Assembly (NCBI GenBank): GCA_003116975.1
Contig: BGKB01000008.1
Location: 248,001 to 312,000 of the forward strand
DNA from: Aurantiochytrium sp. KH105
Taxonomy: Eukaryota; Sar; Bigyra; Thraustochytrida; Thraustochytriidae
DNA length: 64,000 bases
Reading direction: 5' to 3'
Shown here piece after piece: positions 19,360 to 29,854 of the stretch. How positions within the stretch are numbered: position 1 is the stretch's first letter; every line of letters begins with the position of its first letter. The notes under the pieces are model-generated. The model was not told the DNA's origin, made no database searches, and worked only from the letters and a program-made list of their open reading frames with translations. The position numbers and the translations under genes are program-made.

Positions 19360-20250
19360 TCAATTATGCTGTTTCGTGCCAGCAAAAGAAGGGTACGTTG
19401 CGACGCCAAAGAGGGGTGCTAAGAGGTCGCGCATGATTCCGTCGACCATGAAACCTGTGAGTCCCCAAATCGGCGGATTATCGCCAATTTCAAAGCGCGG
19501 CATCGACCAGCGACCAGAAAGCTCTTCAAGCGACCGGTGGCGTTCGTCGAGCAGGTCTGAGACGCGGACCGAGAAACACTTGTCTACCTCAACGCTAACA
19601 TCCGTGGCGGCCTTGACATCATCGCTCGATATTTCGCCTGGATCTATGTAGCACAGCACTGGCGTGACCATGGTTCCTGTGACCGCACGCACATTGTGCC
19701 ACCGCGCCAATGGTTGACTGCGAAGCCCCGTCTCCTCATGGAGTTCACGAATACAAGCTTCCTCGGGCGTTTCGCCTTGGTCAATGTGCCCCCCGGGAAA
19801 GGAAACCTGGCCTGCGTGCGTGCTCACCGCCTGCGAACGAAGCGTCAGCAGCATTGCGGCTTCACCGTCGACATTGCACAGCGCCACGCATGTTGCCGCT
19901 TCTGCATCGCAAAAGCGTCACCATCATCATTAGCCTCCGATCCTTGTTTTCCACACGACATTTACAGACCTTCAAGCGGCACACAACAAATCCACCATGA
20001 TAATGGCAATTAAGATTCTACGCTCGGACAAGAACCGCCACGACGTCCGACATCCTCCGCACGATCAACTTTCCTTCTCTGCTACTCGTAGTCTAGTAGC
20101 CGCCAGATAGGACGCACCTCTGTTCATGCGCCGCGCATACTCCTCTGGGTCGCGCTGCAGGCGCCGTGGGAGATGCTTGTCGTAGCTGCGCCGCGGGAGC
20201 GCACGCGCCGCGCCCTTGAGCTGCTGCAGCAGCTCGGGCGAGAAGCGCAT
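19360..20250 (-). CDS. Nudix hydrolase, CoA-diphosphatase type (two exons)
   Basis: Exons 20250-20118 and 19901-19360 (minus strand) join to a 224-residue protein; the intron of 216 bases begins GTGCGT and ends GATGCAG. Exon 1 starts at ATG 20250 (R-F-S-P-E-L-L-Q-Q-L). Joining restores R-E-A-A-T-C-V-A-L-C-N-V, a normal start to the Nudix fold. The Nudix box is complete: G-H-I-D-Q-G-E, seven residues, then R-E-L-H-E-E-T-G-L. The preceding L-T-L-R-S-Q, H-A-G-Q-V-S-F-P-G-G segment is the mark of CoA pyrophosphatases (NUDT7/8, bacterial NudL), which split CoA or acyl-CoA to phosphopantetheine and 3',5'-ADP. No clear peroxisomal SKL tail is seen (the protein ends G-T-K-Q-H-N). Confidence 0.88.
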
Positions 20251-20784
20251 GGTTCTCCCTTTGCTTCGGGTGCCGCGAAGTCTCTCAGGCAGTCGCAGTC
20301 ATCAGTCAAACAGACAGACTAACAAACCGACGTTATGAAACGTTTAACTTCCGGCTCTGCCCCGGATCCTGAAACCGCTTTCTCTTTTCCATTTTTTTTC
20401 ATAAAAAACTGTGTGGCAAGCAAGAAGTTGCACTTCAATGGAAACCAAACAATGGCCGACGAACAAACAGCCAGCCGGCAGACTAACTAACAGTAACACA
20501 CAAGCATACTACAAACAAACAAAACAAAAACAAAAGCAATTTGCGACAACTTGACTGTGAGTTGCGGACGCATCCACATGCTCTTGGGGCGCGGGTCAAG
20601 AGAAGCCCAAACTCGGCGGGGCTGCGCGGCAAAGCGCAGCTCACAAACATAGCTCGTTCGTCTACGCATTCTCCGCCACGCGTAGATCGAAGGACGAGTA
20701 GCGTCAGGTAGAAGATAGACTAGTCTATCTGAGTCTGGAGTCTGGAGCTCGAGCGTGAGTCGCGCACTGCACACGGCACGGCGA
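20251..20784. promoter_or_regulatory. Shared divergent promoter region, Nudix / GMC
   Basis: This 534-base region lies between divergent ATGs. An A-rich run with CAAA repeats sits at 20510-20537. No frame looks coding. Confidence 0.4.
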
Positions 20785-22212
20785 ATGGGGCCCACGTTTT
20801 GGGCGTGCGCTGCAGCGTTCACTTGTGCAGCTTGCGCCGCAGCGGCCTGGCTGGTCGGCCTCACAGGCCATCGTGAAAGGCGCAGACTAGAACGCTCGGG
20901 GCCCCTTACCCTTGGCCACGACTATGTCATCATCGGCGCCGGCCCTAGCGGATGCTACCTCGCAAGGCTGCTCGCAGAGCGCTTCCCGGACCGCAGCGTG
21001 TGCATCATCAATCGCGACGGCGCTCCGCCTTCGTTTTGGAAAATCTACTTTGTAAATTTGATAGGGGTCGCTCTGCCGTGGCTGGTGCCGAGTCTCCAGT
21101 ACAGATTGCGCTCGCACAAACGACAATTTGCCAACGCGACCTACATCGGAGGCAACACCAATATCAACGCTGCGGTGGGCCCAGTCCCGACTCGCGAGGA
21201 GATCGAGTCTTGCCTTGGTTCGGATTTGGCATCCCACTTTGATAAATTTGCTCGCGGCTCAGAGATTGAACGCCTCAGCAAAGATTGCCTCGCTTCACCT
21301 GGCCTCGAACGCCTCAGCAAAGACCTCAATGAGCGTGGGGTCAAGGGCAGCCGCATTCGTGTCTTCTCCGATGGTTTTCGCCGGATCCACCCGGGAGACC
21401 TCCTTTGCGGGCTTCGCAATGTCACCGTCGTTGTAGGTCATGCTGATCGCCTTGAAATTGACGATGCCTCCAAAACTGTTCAGCGTGTTATTTGCAACGG
21501 AGGAGTGTTCGCAATCACCCCCAAACGACGGACATTCCTCTGTGCTGGAGCACTCGAGTCCCCGAAGTTACTCATCAAATCCGGAGTCGGCCCCGCTGAT
21601 CTCATTCACGAAATGACAAAGTCTTCGGCGAAAGCCTCGGATCAAGGCAAGCTCGTTCTCGCAAACGAACACATTGGTATGAACTTGCAAGATCACTGGG
21701 TCGGGCGTGCCTCTGCCGAGGTACCCTCAATCTACACCTATGAGACGCTCTACCCCCACATTCTTGGGTACAAACACCAGTACAAGGATGTGGCGATGGG
21801 ATTTGGCAAATTGCAGCTCCTTGGAAAGAATCTCGTGAGTTTCGCAACAACAGCGTGCAAAAACCCGGGTCAGCTCGTGCTCGCGGCTGACGGCCAGCTC
21901 GAGCCCTATCTTCCCGTTGGCGCGGACGACATGCAAGCTTACCAAAGCTCCCTCTCAGAACTCATCGCTCTTCTCGGCAGCCTTGGTATTGTCGTCAAAC
22001 CAAAGACGGCGCCGCTCAGCCCGAATTGGCACCTTTCCTGTACGCTCAGCGTCGGTACTTGCGTCGACCCTGCGACTCTCCAGGTCAACGGACTGAAGAA
22101 TATTCATGTTGCTGACGTTTCTGTTTTGCGAAAAATCACGCCAATGAATACGCAAATGGTATCGTACGCCATTCCCTTCATGCTTCTGGAGGAGATGGGT
22201 GACCTGATTTAA
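20785..22212 (+). CDS. GMC-type FAD oxidoreductase, membrane-anchored
   Basis: A 475-residue protein from ATG 20785. A hydrophobic N terminus (about 4-28) should act as signal or membrane anchor. The FAD fold follows: V-I-I-G-A-G-P-S-G at about 48-56. Family marks appear later: F-L-C-A-G-A-L-E-S-P-K-L-L (GMC signature 2) followed by G-V-G, then G-M-N-L-Q-D-H-W, and the C-terminal block N-I-H-V-A-D-V-S-V ... N-T-Q with a His in W-H-L-S-C. GMC enzymes oxidise alcohols, sugars or sterols with FAD. The protein is shorter than usual (500-600 residues) and the signature 1 region is divergent, so substrate is open. An 8-residue direct repeat (E-R-L-S-K-D) occurs twice around residues 160-185. Confidence 0.83.
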   Translation: MGPTFWACAAAFTCAACAAAAWLVGLTGHRERRRLERSGPLTLGHDYVIIGAGPSGCYLARLLAERFPDRSVCIINRDGAPPSFWKIYFVNLIGVALPWLVPSLQYRLRSHKRQFANATYIGGNTNINAAVGPVPTREEIESCLGSDLASHFDKFARGSEIERLSKDCLASPGLERLSKDLNERGVKGSRIRVFSDGFRRIHPGDLLCGLRNVTVVVGHADRLEIDDASKTVQRVICNGGVFAITPKRRTFLCAGALESPKLLIKSGVGPADLIHEMTKSSAKASDQGKLVLANEHIGMNLQDHWVGRASAEVPSIYTYETLYPHILGYKHQYKDVAMGFGKLQLLGKNLVSFATTACKNPGQLVLAADGQLEPYLPVGADDMQAYQSSLSELIALLGSLGIVVKPKTAPLSPNWHLSCTLSVGTCVDPATLQVNGLKNIHVADVSVLRKITPMNTQMVSYAIPFMLLEEMGDLI

Positions 22213-22918
22213 TCTTCTCGCACTGGCAGGTTTTGGTCAAGAAATGAAAGGGAAAACAAGAAAACAGAAATCTTTGAAAAGAATAAACTCCTCTGGTTAC
22301 TTGTTTCTCTTGCTACGATTTCTTTTGTTGCCTTTCTCCTCACCCTTTTTTCTAAATTAAAAAAAAGGGCATGCATTCATTCATTTGTTCATTCATTTAT
22401 TCTGTCCTCGTCCGCGAGATCTTGTTTCCCATCTTCCTAAGACGTGAGATGATGCAAGATGACTGCATGAACTGTCCACTTTGACGTTTTGATTTATCGC
22501 GTTGCTTTCCCTTTCTCTCGACCTTGCCGGCGGCCCCATCTTCCTGAGGCCTTATTTAGGCCCTGCATCATTCGCAGCTGCAGCTCTGTTCCTCACTCCG
22601 CTCACGATCGATTTATCTCCCTGTCTCTCTCTCTCTCTTTCAAACTGGGCGAAACCGCAACGGATGTGTAACGGCAGAAAGATAGAAAGAAAGGAAAGAT
22701 ACGGCGGGTTCGCCAGGACGAGGCTCGCAAAAGCAACAAAGCAAAAAAGCAAGGACCTCTGTGCGGCGCGCGCAGGAGAGCGAGGGCGCAGCGGAGACCG
22801 CGGGGGAAGGGGCGAGCCGCACGCACGAGCGGCGAGCGAGTTCTTGCATCGTAGCGAGCCTCGATATCGGGCCGGACGAGGAGGCGCTTCGAGCTCGAGG
22901 GAGAGAAAGGAAAAAAAA
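22213..22918. other. Intergenic region and 5' flank of carboxypeptidase
   Basis: This 0.7 kb stretch has ATTC repeats (22375-22400) and CT repeats (22618-22640). The frame of the next gene is open from 22502, but the sequence before 22919 reads as Arg/Ala/Gly-rich and the signal peptide begins at 22919. Confidence 0.5.
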
Positions 22919-24736
22919 ATGGGACCCGCGAAGTTCATGCGTGCGGCCGCGCTTGTGCTCGCGGCCGTTGCGAGCGTCACGGTCGGCGCCGAGGCGGAAG
23001 GACGCAAGGAAATGTCCAGAGAAATGGTCAAGTCGACGCTGGCCAGCCGCCGCGCCGGCATGAACTTGACCATTACCCTCAATACCCTGGGCGGAAGGGC
23101 CGAACTCGGACCAGAAGCCCTCGGCGCTAACGGTCTCGAGGGCGAAGAAAACCTCTGTGACCCGAATGTCGGTCAGGTGGCTGGATATCTGACCTTGGCG
23201 GAGCAGAACAAACACTACTTTTTCTGGTTCTTCGAGAGCCGCAACAAGCCGGAAACAGATCCTGTGGCCGTTTGGCTTACGGGCGGACCCGGCTGCTCGG
23301 GCATGGTGGGTCTCTTTAACGAGCTTGGGCCGTGCAAGGTCAACAAGGACGGAGCAAGCACGCATCTTAATCCCAATAGCTGGAACGCAAATGCCAACAT
23401 GGTCTTCATTGACCAGCCCGGCGAGACCGGTTTTAGCTACGGCGACGGCGACATCGACGAGGCTGGCGTGTCCATGGATTTGTACATCTTCATCACTGAG
23501 TTCATGAAGAAGTTTGACAAGTACAGCGGTAATGACTTTTACACTGTCGGCGAATCGTATGGTGGCCATTACGTGCCTGCGTTCGCGAACCGTATCTTCA
23601 ATGAGAATAAGGATCGCGCCGAGGGCGTTCCCCGCATCAACCTCAAGGGCTTTGGCGTTGGCAACGTAAGTTTTCTCGTCCTCTCGGACGGTGAGGGGCA
23701 AACGACCCTAGAGTTGAGAGAGTGAGAGAGAGAGAGAGATTGTAGCTTCTTGGCTCTTGGAGAAATCCACGTCAAATCTGGCCTGATGACTATGAGATGG
23801 CTTCCTTGATCCCTGGTTTGAAGATATAAGAGGACCTGGGCACAGGCAAAAAGCCAGAAGAGACCTGGCCTCAAGACTATATGATCGGTTCCTATGATCC
23901 CTGGTTAGAAGACAACATAAGACCTAGCCACAGGCCAATAGCTGGAAGAGTTCGTGCACATGGAGAGAAAGGGTCTGGATAACTGACACTCTAAATTGCT
24001 TGATGGAACATAGGGTCTCACTGATCCTGTGGAGCAGTACAAGTACTATGCACAAATGGCGTTCAACTCCACGACGGCGCCTTCGCGTGTGAGTGAGCGT
24101 GTCTACCATAACATGGTACGCCAGACGTCAACCTGCATTGATCTCATTGCAGAGTGCAACACCAAGAAACACCCTCGTTTCAAGTGCCAACTTGCTCTCA
24201 TGGAGTGCAACCAAATGCTCGTGGTGCCGTACACGTCGACCGGCTACAACGTTTACGACATGCGGGTCAAGTGCGAGGTGCCGCCGCTGTGCTATGACTT
24301 CAGCGAGGTTGATAAATACCTCAATAGCGCGCGCGTGCAAAAGTACCTTGGTGTGCAGAAGAAGTGGGAGTCGTGCAACATGCAGGTGAATCAGCAAATG
24401 TCAGGTGACTTTGAGCGTCGCTACCAGCAGCTGGTCCCACCCATGCTCGAAGCTGGCATCCGCGGCCTCATTTATGCCGGCGACTGCGACTATATTTGCA
24501 ACTGGCTTGGCAACCGAGCCTGGACCATGAAGCTTCCTTGGAGTGGCCAGGATGGCTTCAACGATGCTGGCGAGAAGCCCTGGATGGTTGGCGACAGCGA
24601 GGCTGGCAAGGCCCGCTCGCATGGTCCCTTTACCTTTCTTCAGGTATACCAGGCCGGCCACATGGTGCCTCTCGATCAGCCCGAGGCAGCAAAGGCAATG
24701 TTCGAAACGTTCATTTCGGGCGGTTCCTTTCCCTAG
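22919..24736 (+). CDS. Secreted serine carboxypeptidase, family S10 (two exons)
   Basis: Exons 22919-23665 and 24014-24736 join to a 489-residue protein. The 348-base intron begins GTAAGT and ends CATAG; the join is between codons (G-V-G-N then G-L-T-D-P). A signal peptide is clear at residues 1-24 (A-A-L-V-L-A-A-V-A-S-V). S10 marks: W-L-T-G-G-P-G-C-S-G-M, the nucleophile Ser213 in G-E-S-Y-G-G-H-Y, Asp408 in G-D-C-D-Y-I-C-N-W, and His465 in A-G-H-M-V-P. It should remove C-terminal residues from peptides in an acidic lumen (vacuole/lysosome) or outside the cell. Length and spacing are normal for the family. The intron contains an imperfect duplication (listed separately). Confidence 0.95.
23776..23952. 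repeat. Imperfect ~88-bp direct duplication inside intron
   Basis: Two diverged copies, about 23776-23864 and 23865-23952, share CTGGCCT, GACTAT, TGATCCCTGGTT, AGAAGA, CACAGGC and GGAAGAG in the same order. They lie within the carboxypeptidase intron. Confidence 0.75.
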
Positions 24737-24922
24737 AGCCTTTCCCCCCCTCCCGCAGCCCGGGCAAGGCATTCACGCTCAAAAGAATGATTACGCCAAT
24801 AAGCAAAAGTCTTTTTTCTTCGTTCTCATCTCATGATAAATTCAACGCCAGAAAAAGAAAGGAAAGCCAGAGATAGCCCAGAAGCATGAAGAGAATAGCA
24901 TGTGGATTCGGAAAAGTAGAGG

Positions 24923-26347
24923 TCAGAGGTCTGTCGTGGCAAAGAGGAGAGAGATGGAGACGACACCAATTCCCGTTGTCACGGCACTCTTTGTGGCTAG
25001 TCTCAAATGTGCAGACACAAAAAAGAGCAGCGCAATCGCAAGGCTTTGCCATACTTTGAAATGAGCAAACGATAGCTGCGTGATGCGGCTGTTGGGCTCG
25101 CTATTGCGAGATGCCAGGATCGCTGTGATGAGTGTGTTGCATGTAGCGTCGGCAAATCCGAGCATGACACCAGTAAAAATAATAATTCCGAGCCCTTTGC
25201 TGTCATTTTGAAGATCCGCAAAGACGTCAACGCCACCGCAGGAGACAATCAGCATTCCGGTCGCCATGCCGCACACAAGAAGAGCTTTGCGGCGTCGCGG
25301 GGTTCCGCCGGAAAACTTTCCCAAGGCCCAGCTAAAGACGGCATTACCGAGACAAAAGAATATCATCACCATTGGAACAATTTCTGTGCCCAAGGCAGGC
25401 TTAACCACAGAGCCAGTGAACTCGTTCCAGATCCATGCTGACTGCGTCCCACTATAGATGAAGAGAGGCACCAGCATGAGCAGTGTCTTGTCCAGCCAGA
25501 GCACCGAGATCATGCCCAGGGATACGGGGGGCACATTTTCTTCGCCCGCGCTTGGACGCATGTCCAAAGTGATCGAGTCGTCCGAAAGTCTCGAAGTTCC
25601 ATCCTCGTCGATGGACCCGCGTGTCGCGTTTGGATCATTCGTGCTGACTTGAACAGCCGCATACGAGGAGCCGTCAATATTGTCCAGGCGCAGCGACAAA
25701 AGCACACCGGCAGTCGCACTCACTGAAAAGATGACAAAGAGAACAACTTCAACTGCGCGACTGACATCGGCTTGCTGACCTTGGTGATCTCCACTCCGCA
25801 GAACAAAGAAAGCTACGAGGTTGCCGAGGAGCTGACCGAGCTGATAGATTGTGAAAAAAGTTCCAGACGCTGCAGAAGCCTCTTCCTTGGTGGAACTCAA
25901 CACGCTCAGAAAGACGCCTTGCGCATTCCACAGAGCGGCTGCGCCAGCACCAAGAAGTGCTGCCGAGGGCAGCAAGGTCCACCATCGTGGTAGCAGGTTG
26001 CATACAATAAAGGGGACATATGTCGCGAGCCCAAGGGAGATACCCTTTTTCGTAGATCCAAGTCGCTCGACGATTTCCGGCGCACGAAGACTTGCGGCTG
26101 TGAACACGACGTAGAGTACACCCAGCGCCGAACTCGCAGCTGCACCCGGGTGCAGGCTGGACTCGAGGTTTTGCGTCGCCCCAAAGGCCAGAAAGACCAG
26201 AAAAAAGCTCCATGCCAGGACCTGCAGGTTCCGCGCAGCCACGTGTCGCGGCAGCACGGGGGGGCTTGGCAAAGGCTGCTGCGCCGTTTCCTCGGGCGGT
26301 CGCAGGTCTGTTTCGTTATCCTCTGCGAGCATTGCCTGCGTAGACAT
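24923..26347 (-). CDS. UNC93-like major facilitator protein
   Basis: A 474-residue multi-pass protein from ATG 26347. Two bundles of about six helices are separated by an acidic cytosolic loop (about 230-285). The opening R-N-L-Q-V-L-A-W-S-F-F-L-V-F-L-A-F-G-A-T-Q-N-L and the segment L-W-N-A-Q-G-V-F-L are typical of UNC-93 proteins. Family members regulate ion channels or traffic receptors in animals; in protists and plants (DAT-type) transport is suspected. The role here is unknown. It is convergent with the carboxypeptidase gene, the stops being 186 bases apart. Confidence 0.85.
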   Translation of the reverse strand: MSTQAMLAEDNETDLRPPEETAQQPLPSPPVLPRHVAARNLQVLAWSFFLVFLAFGATQNLESSLHPGAAASSALGVLYVVFTAASLRAPEIVERLGSTKKGISLGLATYVPFIVCNLLPRWWTLLPSAALLGAGAAALWNAQGVFLSVLSSTKEEASAASGTFFTIYQLGQLLGNLVAFFVLRSGDHQGQQADVSRAVEVVLFVIFSVSATAGVLLSLRLDNIDGSSYAAVQVSTNDPNATRGSIDEDGTSRLSDDSITLDMRPSAGEENVPPVSLGMISVLWLDKTLLMLVPLFIYSGTQSAWIWNEFTGSVVKPALGTEIVPMVMIFFCLGNAVFSWALGKFSGGTPRRRKALLVCGMATGMLIVSCGGVDVFADLQNDSKGLGIIIFTGVMLGFADATCNTLITAILASRNSEPNSRITQLSFAHFKVWQSLAIALLFFVSAHLRLATKSAVTTGIGVVSISLLFATTDL

Positions 26348-27868
26348 AGCGTAGCGACAAGCTCGCTGTTGGCATTGCTTGTCAGTCGCTCTTGTTTGAG
26401 CCCCCAAGGTTCCGCTCAAAACCCAAACTTCTGCAAACTTTGCGGTAGGGCTAGGACTATTTTAAGGCCAGCCAGGGCTCAGCCTGGGCTTACGACGTGG
26501 CACAGAGGATCGATCGATCAGGCGCGTTATCCATGGACAACTTGACCCTTCCAAGGCATAAAGTTCAACTTTGAAGGACAAGGACCCCTCTTATACCAAA
26601 GATTTCGCTTCAATGGTTTATCCAAGCCTTTTCCGCACTCATCGTCAAGCTATTCATTTTCTCAGCCAATGCCTCAGGAAGGGGACGGACACCTACGAAC
26701 ATCTCAAGTGCGCATGAGTGTGCCGCTGCCGCCGACATGACACTGTCAGAGGCCGACATCCCAGTGTATTACAATTTTTCACCTTGACCCACCCGGGCGC
26801 CATGTGCACTGCACGGCTCAACGGCGGTGAAGTAAAAGCCTCGCGTTGCAGCGCAGTGCCTCGCGTCGCGGCGCAGGAGGTAGGTCTTCCGCTGTCCACA
26901 AGCAACGGCCAGGTCAGGGAGCGCGCCACTGCCACTGCCTTTGTCACGAACGGAGTCAGGACTGCAACGGGCGGCTCCAGCACTGCGCACCCAGCGAGGT
27001 CCGGCGGTTGTTGTGAGCGAGCAACCAACAACTGCAACTGGAGCGCTACGGGGCAAATGTCGATTCGCCTTCGCACTTCGTCCCAAAGGTCATTAACAAA
27101 CTAACGCCTCGATCGTAGAGACGGTGCGGTGGCGGGGGTCGGTCCAGGTCTCAAGACGAGACGAAACCGCTTCGATGAATGAGATTAATGGATGACTGAT
27201 GGGTAGGAGGACGGGTCGGAGGCGCTGCGGGCAAGTCATAAATGGAGAGTATGCGCGACTCTTGCCTGCAATAACACCCCTTTGCTTGCCTGCCTGTTTG
27301 CCTGCGTGCCTGACGGGGGACGAACGGCCAGCATGAAATTGGCCCTGTCAAGAACTCGCCATGATGGTTGACGGGATGCGTGAGCGATGTTTCAACGAAT
27401 TCATTCCATCTTGAACTAGGCTATACGACGATTATTGACGCTCTGACACCACCCGAGCGAGGTGAATGTGAGCAGCCAGCAGCCAGCTGTTGCACTTCGC
27501 ACAGATTGCAAACACACAGTAGTGGTACAAGCGGGGAAACACGCAAGTGTCCGCATGATTTTCCCTTGAACGATGGTGAGGTGGGAGAGTTGGTGGGTGG
27601 GTGACGTTCGCATTTGTCAATACAAGCGAATAATGAAGCAGGCCAACAGACAGGGCTAGACACAAACAAAAAGACAAACACCCAAACCGAGAATGGCGGC
27701 GCGTCGACGGCAAGGTGGGAATCTGCGAGAGTCGTGGAACCCGTACTGAGCTCATCCATACTTACTGAGCCCGCCAGCACGTTTATAGCCAATCATCCCT
27801 TGCTGCGTTATTCACTTTTTTATCGAGACAACGGTCGTCTCTATCTTTGAGTGTCTTTGTGGACGGGC
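26348..27868. other. 1.5 kb intergenic stretch, no gene recognised
   Basis: Frames up to 128 codons occur but read as low-complexity or Cys/Arg-rich noise. Short direct repeats of GTTTGCCTGC-type sequence lie at 27280-27310. It must contain the promoters of the flanking divergent genes. Confidence 0.4.
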
Positions 27869-29230
27869 ATGGCATCACATCGTACACTTGTGGAGTATGC
27901 AACAAGGAACACCAAGCATGTGCCGCCGTGCTTTGAGAATCTCGCAATTAGCGAAGAAGTTTGGCATCACTGGATGCAGTTTTGCATGGTCTGCGGCGCC
28001 CTTTTTATCGCTGTAGGGGTCTGTCTTCTCGACAAATTACGTAGGTACAGAACGACGATACGTAGTCGCGTTGCATTTCGACATGCGGCACGCGTTCGCT
28101 TTTGGATAGCAAGTGTTCTCGTAGCGCTCTTGGAAGGCCTTTTGGCTTTCGATGGCAGCGGTCGTGCTCTCGACCTGACGGCTTTGGGGGCAGCCTTGAT
28201 GGAGGTTGCCAGCACGTCTCTCTTGATCGCTAGCTACGTGAGCCTCCTTGACTCTCTGACGAGGATATCAAGGCACATGGATGCCCCAGCAGCATGGCTC
28301 AGTCAATTTCGCTCGAGACTTGCCACCGCGACCTTTTGCTGGCTCCTCTTCCTGTACGTACTTGGTGAGCAGCCTTGGACGTTGAGGCAATGTTTTTGGT
28401 GCGGCTCAATACGAAAGTTTAGTGAAGCGCTTTTGGGGCTCAGTGGTGCTTGGCTACTCTCGTCTCAAAAGACCAAGATCATTTCAGAACTTGCAAGAGC
28501 CGCCGCAATGACTTCGCCACGCATTCACACCGAGGGTGAAACATCGCCGATCGCTGGATCCGGAGCACGCTCCACGATTGCAGGAGTGGAGATGATTCGG
28601 TCGTTCACGCGCTCTAGCCTCGCGTTGCCTTCCATGCGGCATGGCGAGGCAAGTCCCCTCGCCGACGTCGACGATCATTCATCCGAGGCTCGTTTGCAGC
28701 AGGCACTTCGAACATCGCCACTTTTGCGATACTTTATGCTTCGTCTGCAAGCTCTAGAGATTCTGCTCTTTGCGGCGTTTGTTTCCGGCATCGCAAACGC
28801 TGGGCTGTACATAGTTGCTGCCTGTGCCGAGAATTCTACAGCGTCATCGATGACCGCTGCCCACCTTGTGAGCGTCTCCATCGATAGAGTATTGAGGCTT
28901 TGCGCTTTATTCATGGCACTTTTGGCATATCGAGACCACGATCCGTCCTCTTTGCGCGGCAGAACTCTTCGCCGAAGCGTGACCAACTCTGCCTCGATGC
29001 GCTCACCTGTGCGAAGAACGCTCACAGGATCGCCGATCGCTCTCCGCCAGAGTCATGACTCTTCGAGTCTTGCCACAACCTCGTTGTCTAGCGCAAAGGT
29101 TGTCACTGCAAGTACGCAAGACTGCCAGATCCTTGAGCTCATGACGAGGGACGTCGACGATGATATAAATCTTGTGGATTTCGATGACCAAAGGGACCGT
29201 TCCGACGCCCTTGCAATTTGCGCGGAATAA
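27869..29230 (+). CDS. Unknown multi-pass membrane protein
   Basis: A 453-residue protein from ATG 27869. About seven hydrophobic segments are visible: around 35-55, 77-97, 105-130, 155-172, a short one near 190-205, then 300-322 and 335-355. The loop between the fifth and sixth is Ser/Thr/Pro-rich (about 215-285), and the C-terminal tail (about 365-453) is cytosolic-like, with R-R-S, R-R-T-L basic-Ser sites and an acidic end. The order of helices and the long tail would suit a receptor or channel-like protein, but I find no family motif. Treated as a real gene because of its length, composition and clean ATG-to-stop frame. Confidence 0.65.
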   Translation: MASHRTLVEYATRNTKHVPPCFENLAISEEVWHHWMQFCMVCGALFIAVGVCLLDKLRRYRTTIRSRVAFRHAARVRFWIASVLVALLEGLLAFDGSGRALDLTALGAALMEVASTSLLIASYVSLLDSLTRISRHMDAPAAWLSQFRSRLATATFCWLLFLYVLGEQPWTLRQCFWCGSIRKFSEALLGLSGAWLLSSQKTKIISELARAAAMTSPRIHTEGETSPIAGSGARSTIAGVEMIRSFTRSSLALPSMRHGEASPLADVDDHSSEARLQQALRTSPLLRYFMLRLQALEILLFAAFVSGIANAGLYIVAACAENSTASSMTAAHLVSVSIDRVLRLCALFMALLAYRDHDPSSLRGRTLRRSVTNSASMRSPVRRTLTGSPIALRQSHDSSSLATTSLSSAKVVTASTQDCQILELMTRDVDDDINLVDFDDQRDRSDALAICAE

Positions 29231-29854
29231 TCTTCCTTTTGTTGGCCCAGGTTGCGTACAATAAAAAGTGTCGCTGCCTGTGCCAAGCGACGATATTCTT
29301 TCCTGCGTTTTAACGTTTGTGATTATCTGAACATTGTGAGAACATTGCGCGTTCTCATTCACGTGGGCGAGATGAAAGGTAAATGCATTTGCAGCACGTT
29401 GTTTTCGATCGCCCTTGCGCGTCTCCAAATCCCCGCGCAGCATCCTCTTGTCCGTCCGCAGACCGCCGCGCCTGCACCTCTTCGCCCAAGCTCGGCTGGA
29501 CGCCGAGTCGTCTGCATCTCGCCAGTCGGTCGGTCTTCAATACATACCCGCCGGGGACCAAATCCCGCCCTCGCCGTGGCCCCTTGCTTGCTTGTCCGGC
29601 AAAATGGAAAGCGACCTAACGCAGCGGAAGAAAGACCCTATAGACCGGCCGGCAGCCTGCCTGAGGCGCGCCCGAGCCGAAGCAGAGCCGCGAGGAGCGC
29701 AGCGTCTCCGCGCACGGCGTTGCCGACGCGGCGCGGCGAGGCGCGGCGAGGCGCGGCGAGTCCCCGGCGCGGCCCCCGCCGTCTCCGGCCCGGCGCGGCC
29801 GCCGTCCCGCCCCCCCGCGCGGGCCTCCGTGTTCGGGCGAGAGGAGAAACCGCC
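29231..29854. other. 5' flank of IWS1 gene
   Basis: This 0.6 kb stretch is GC-rich toward its end. Positions 29727-29760 carry GGCGAGGCGC repeats. The frame of IWS1 is open through it, but with no motif, and the ATG at 29855 (cgccATGG) fits better. Confidence 0.5.

Noticed and set aside
22502-22918. Carboxypeptidase start upstream of 22919
   Set aside because: The clear signal peptide begins at 22919, and upstream residues are Arg-rich with no ATG in comparable context.
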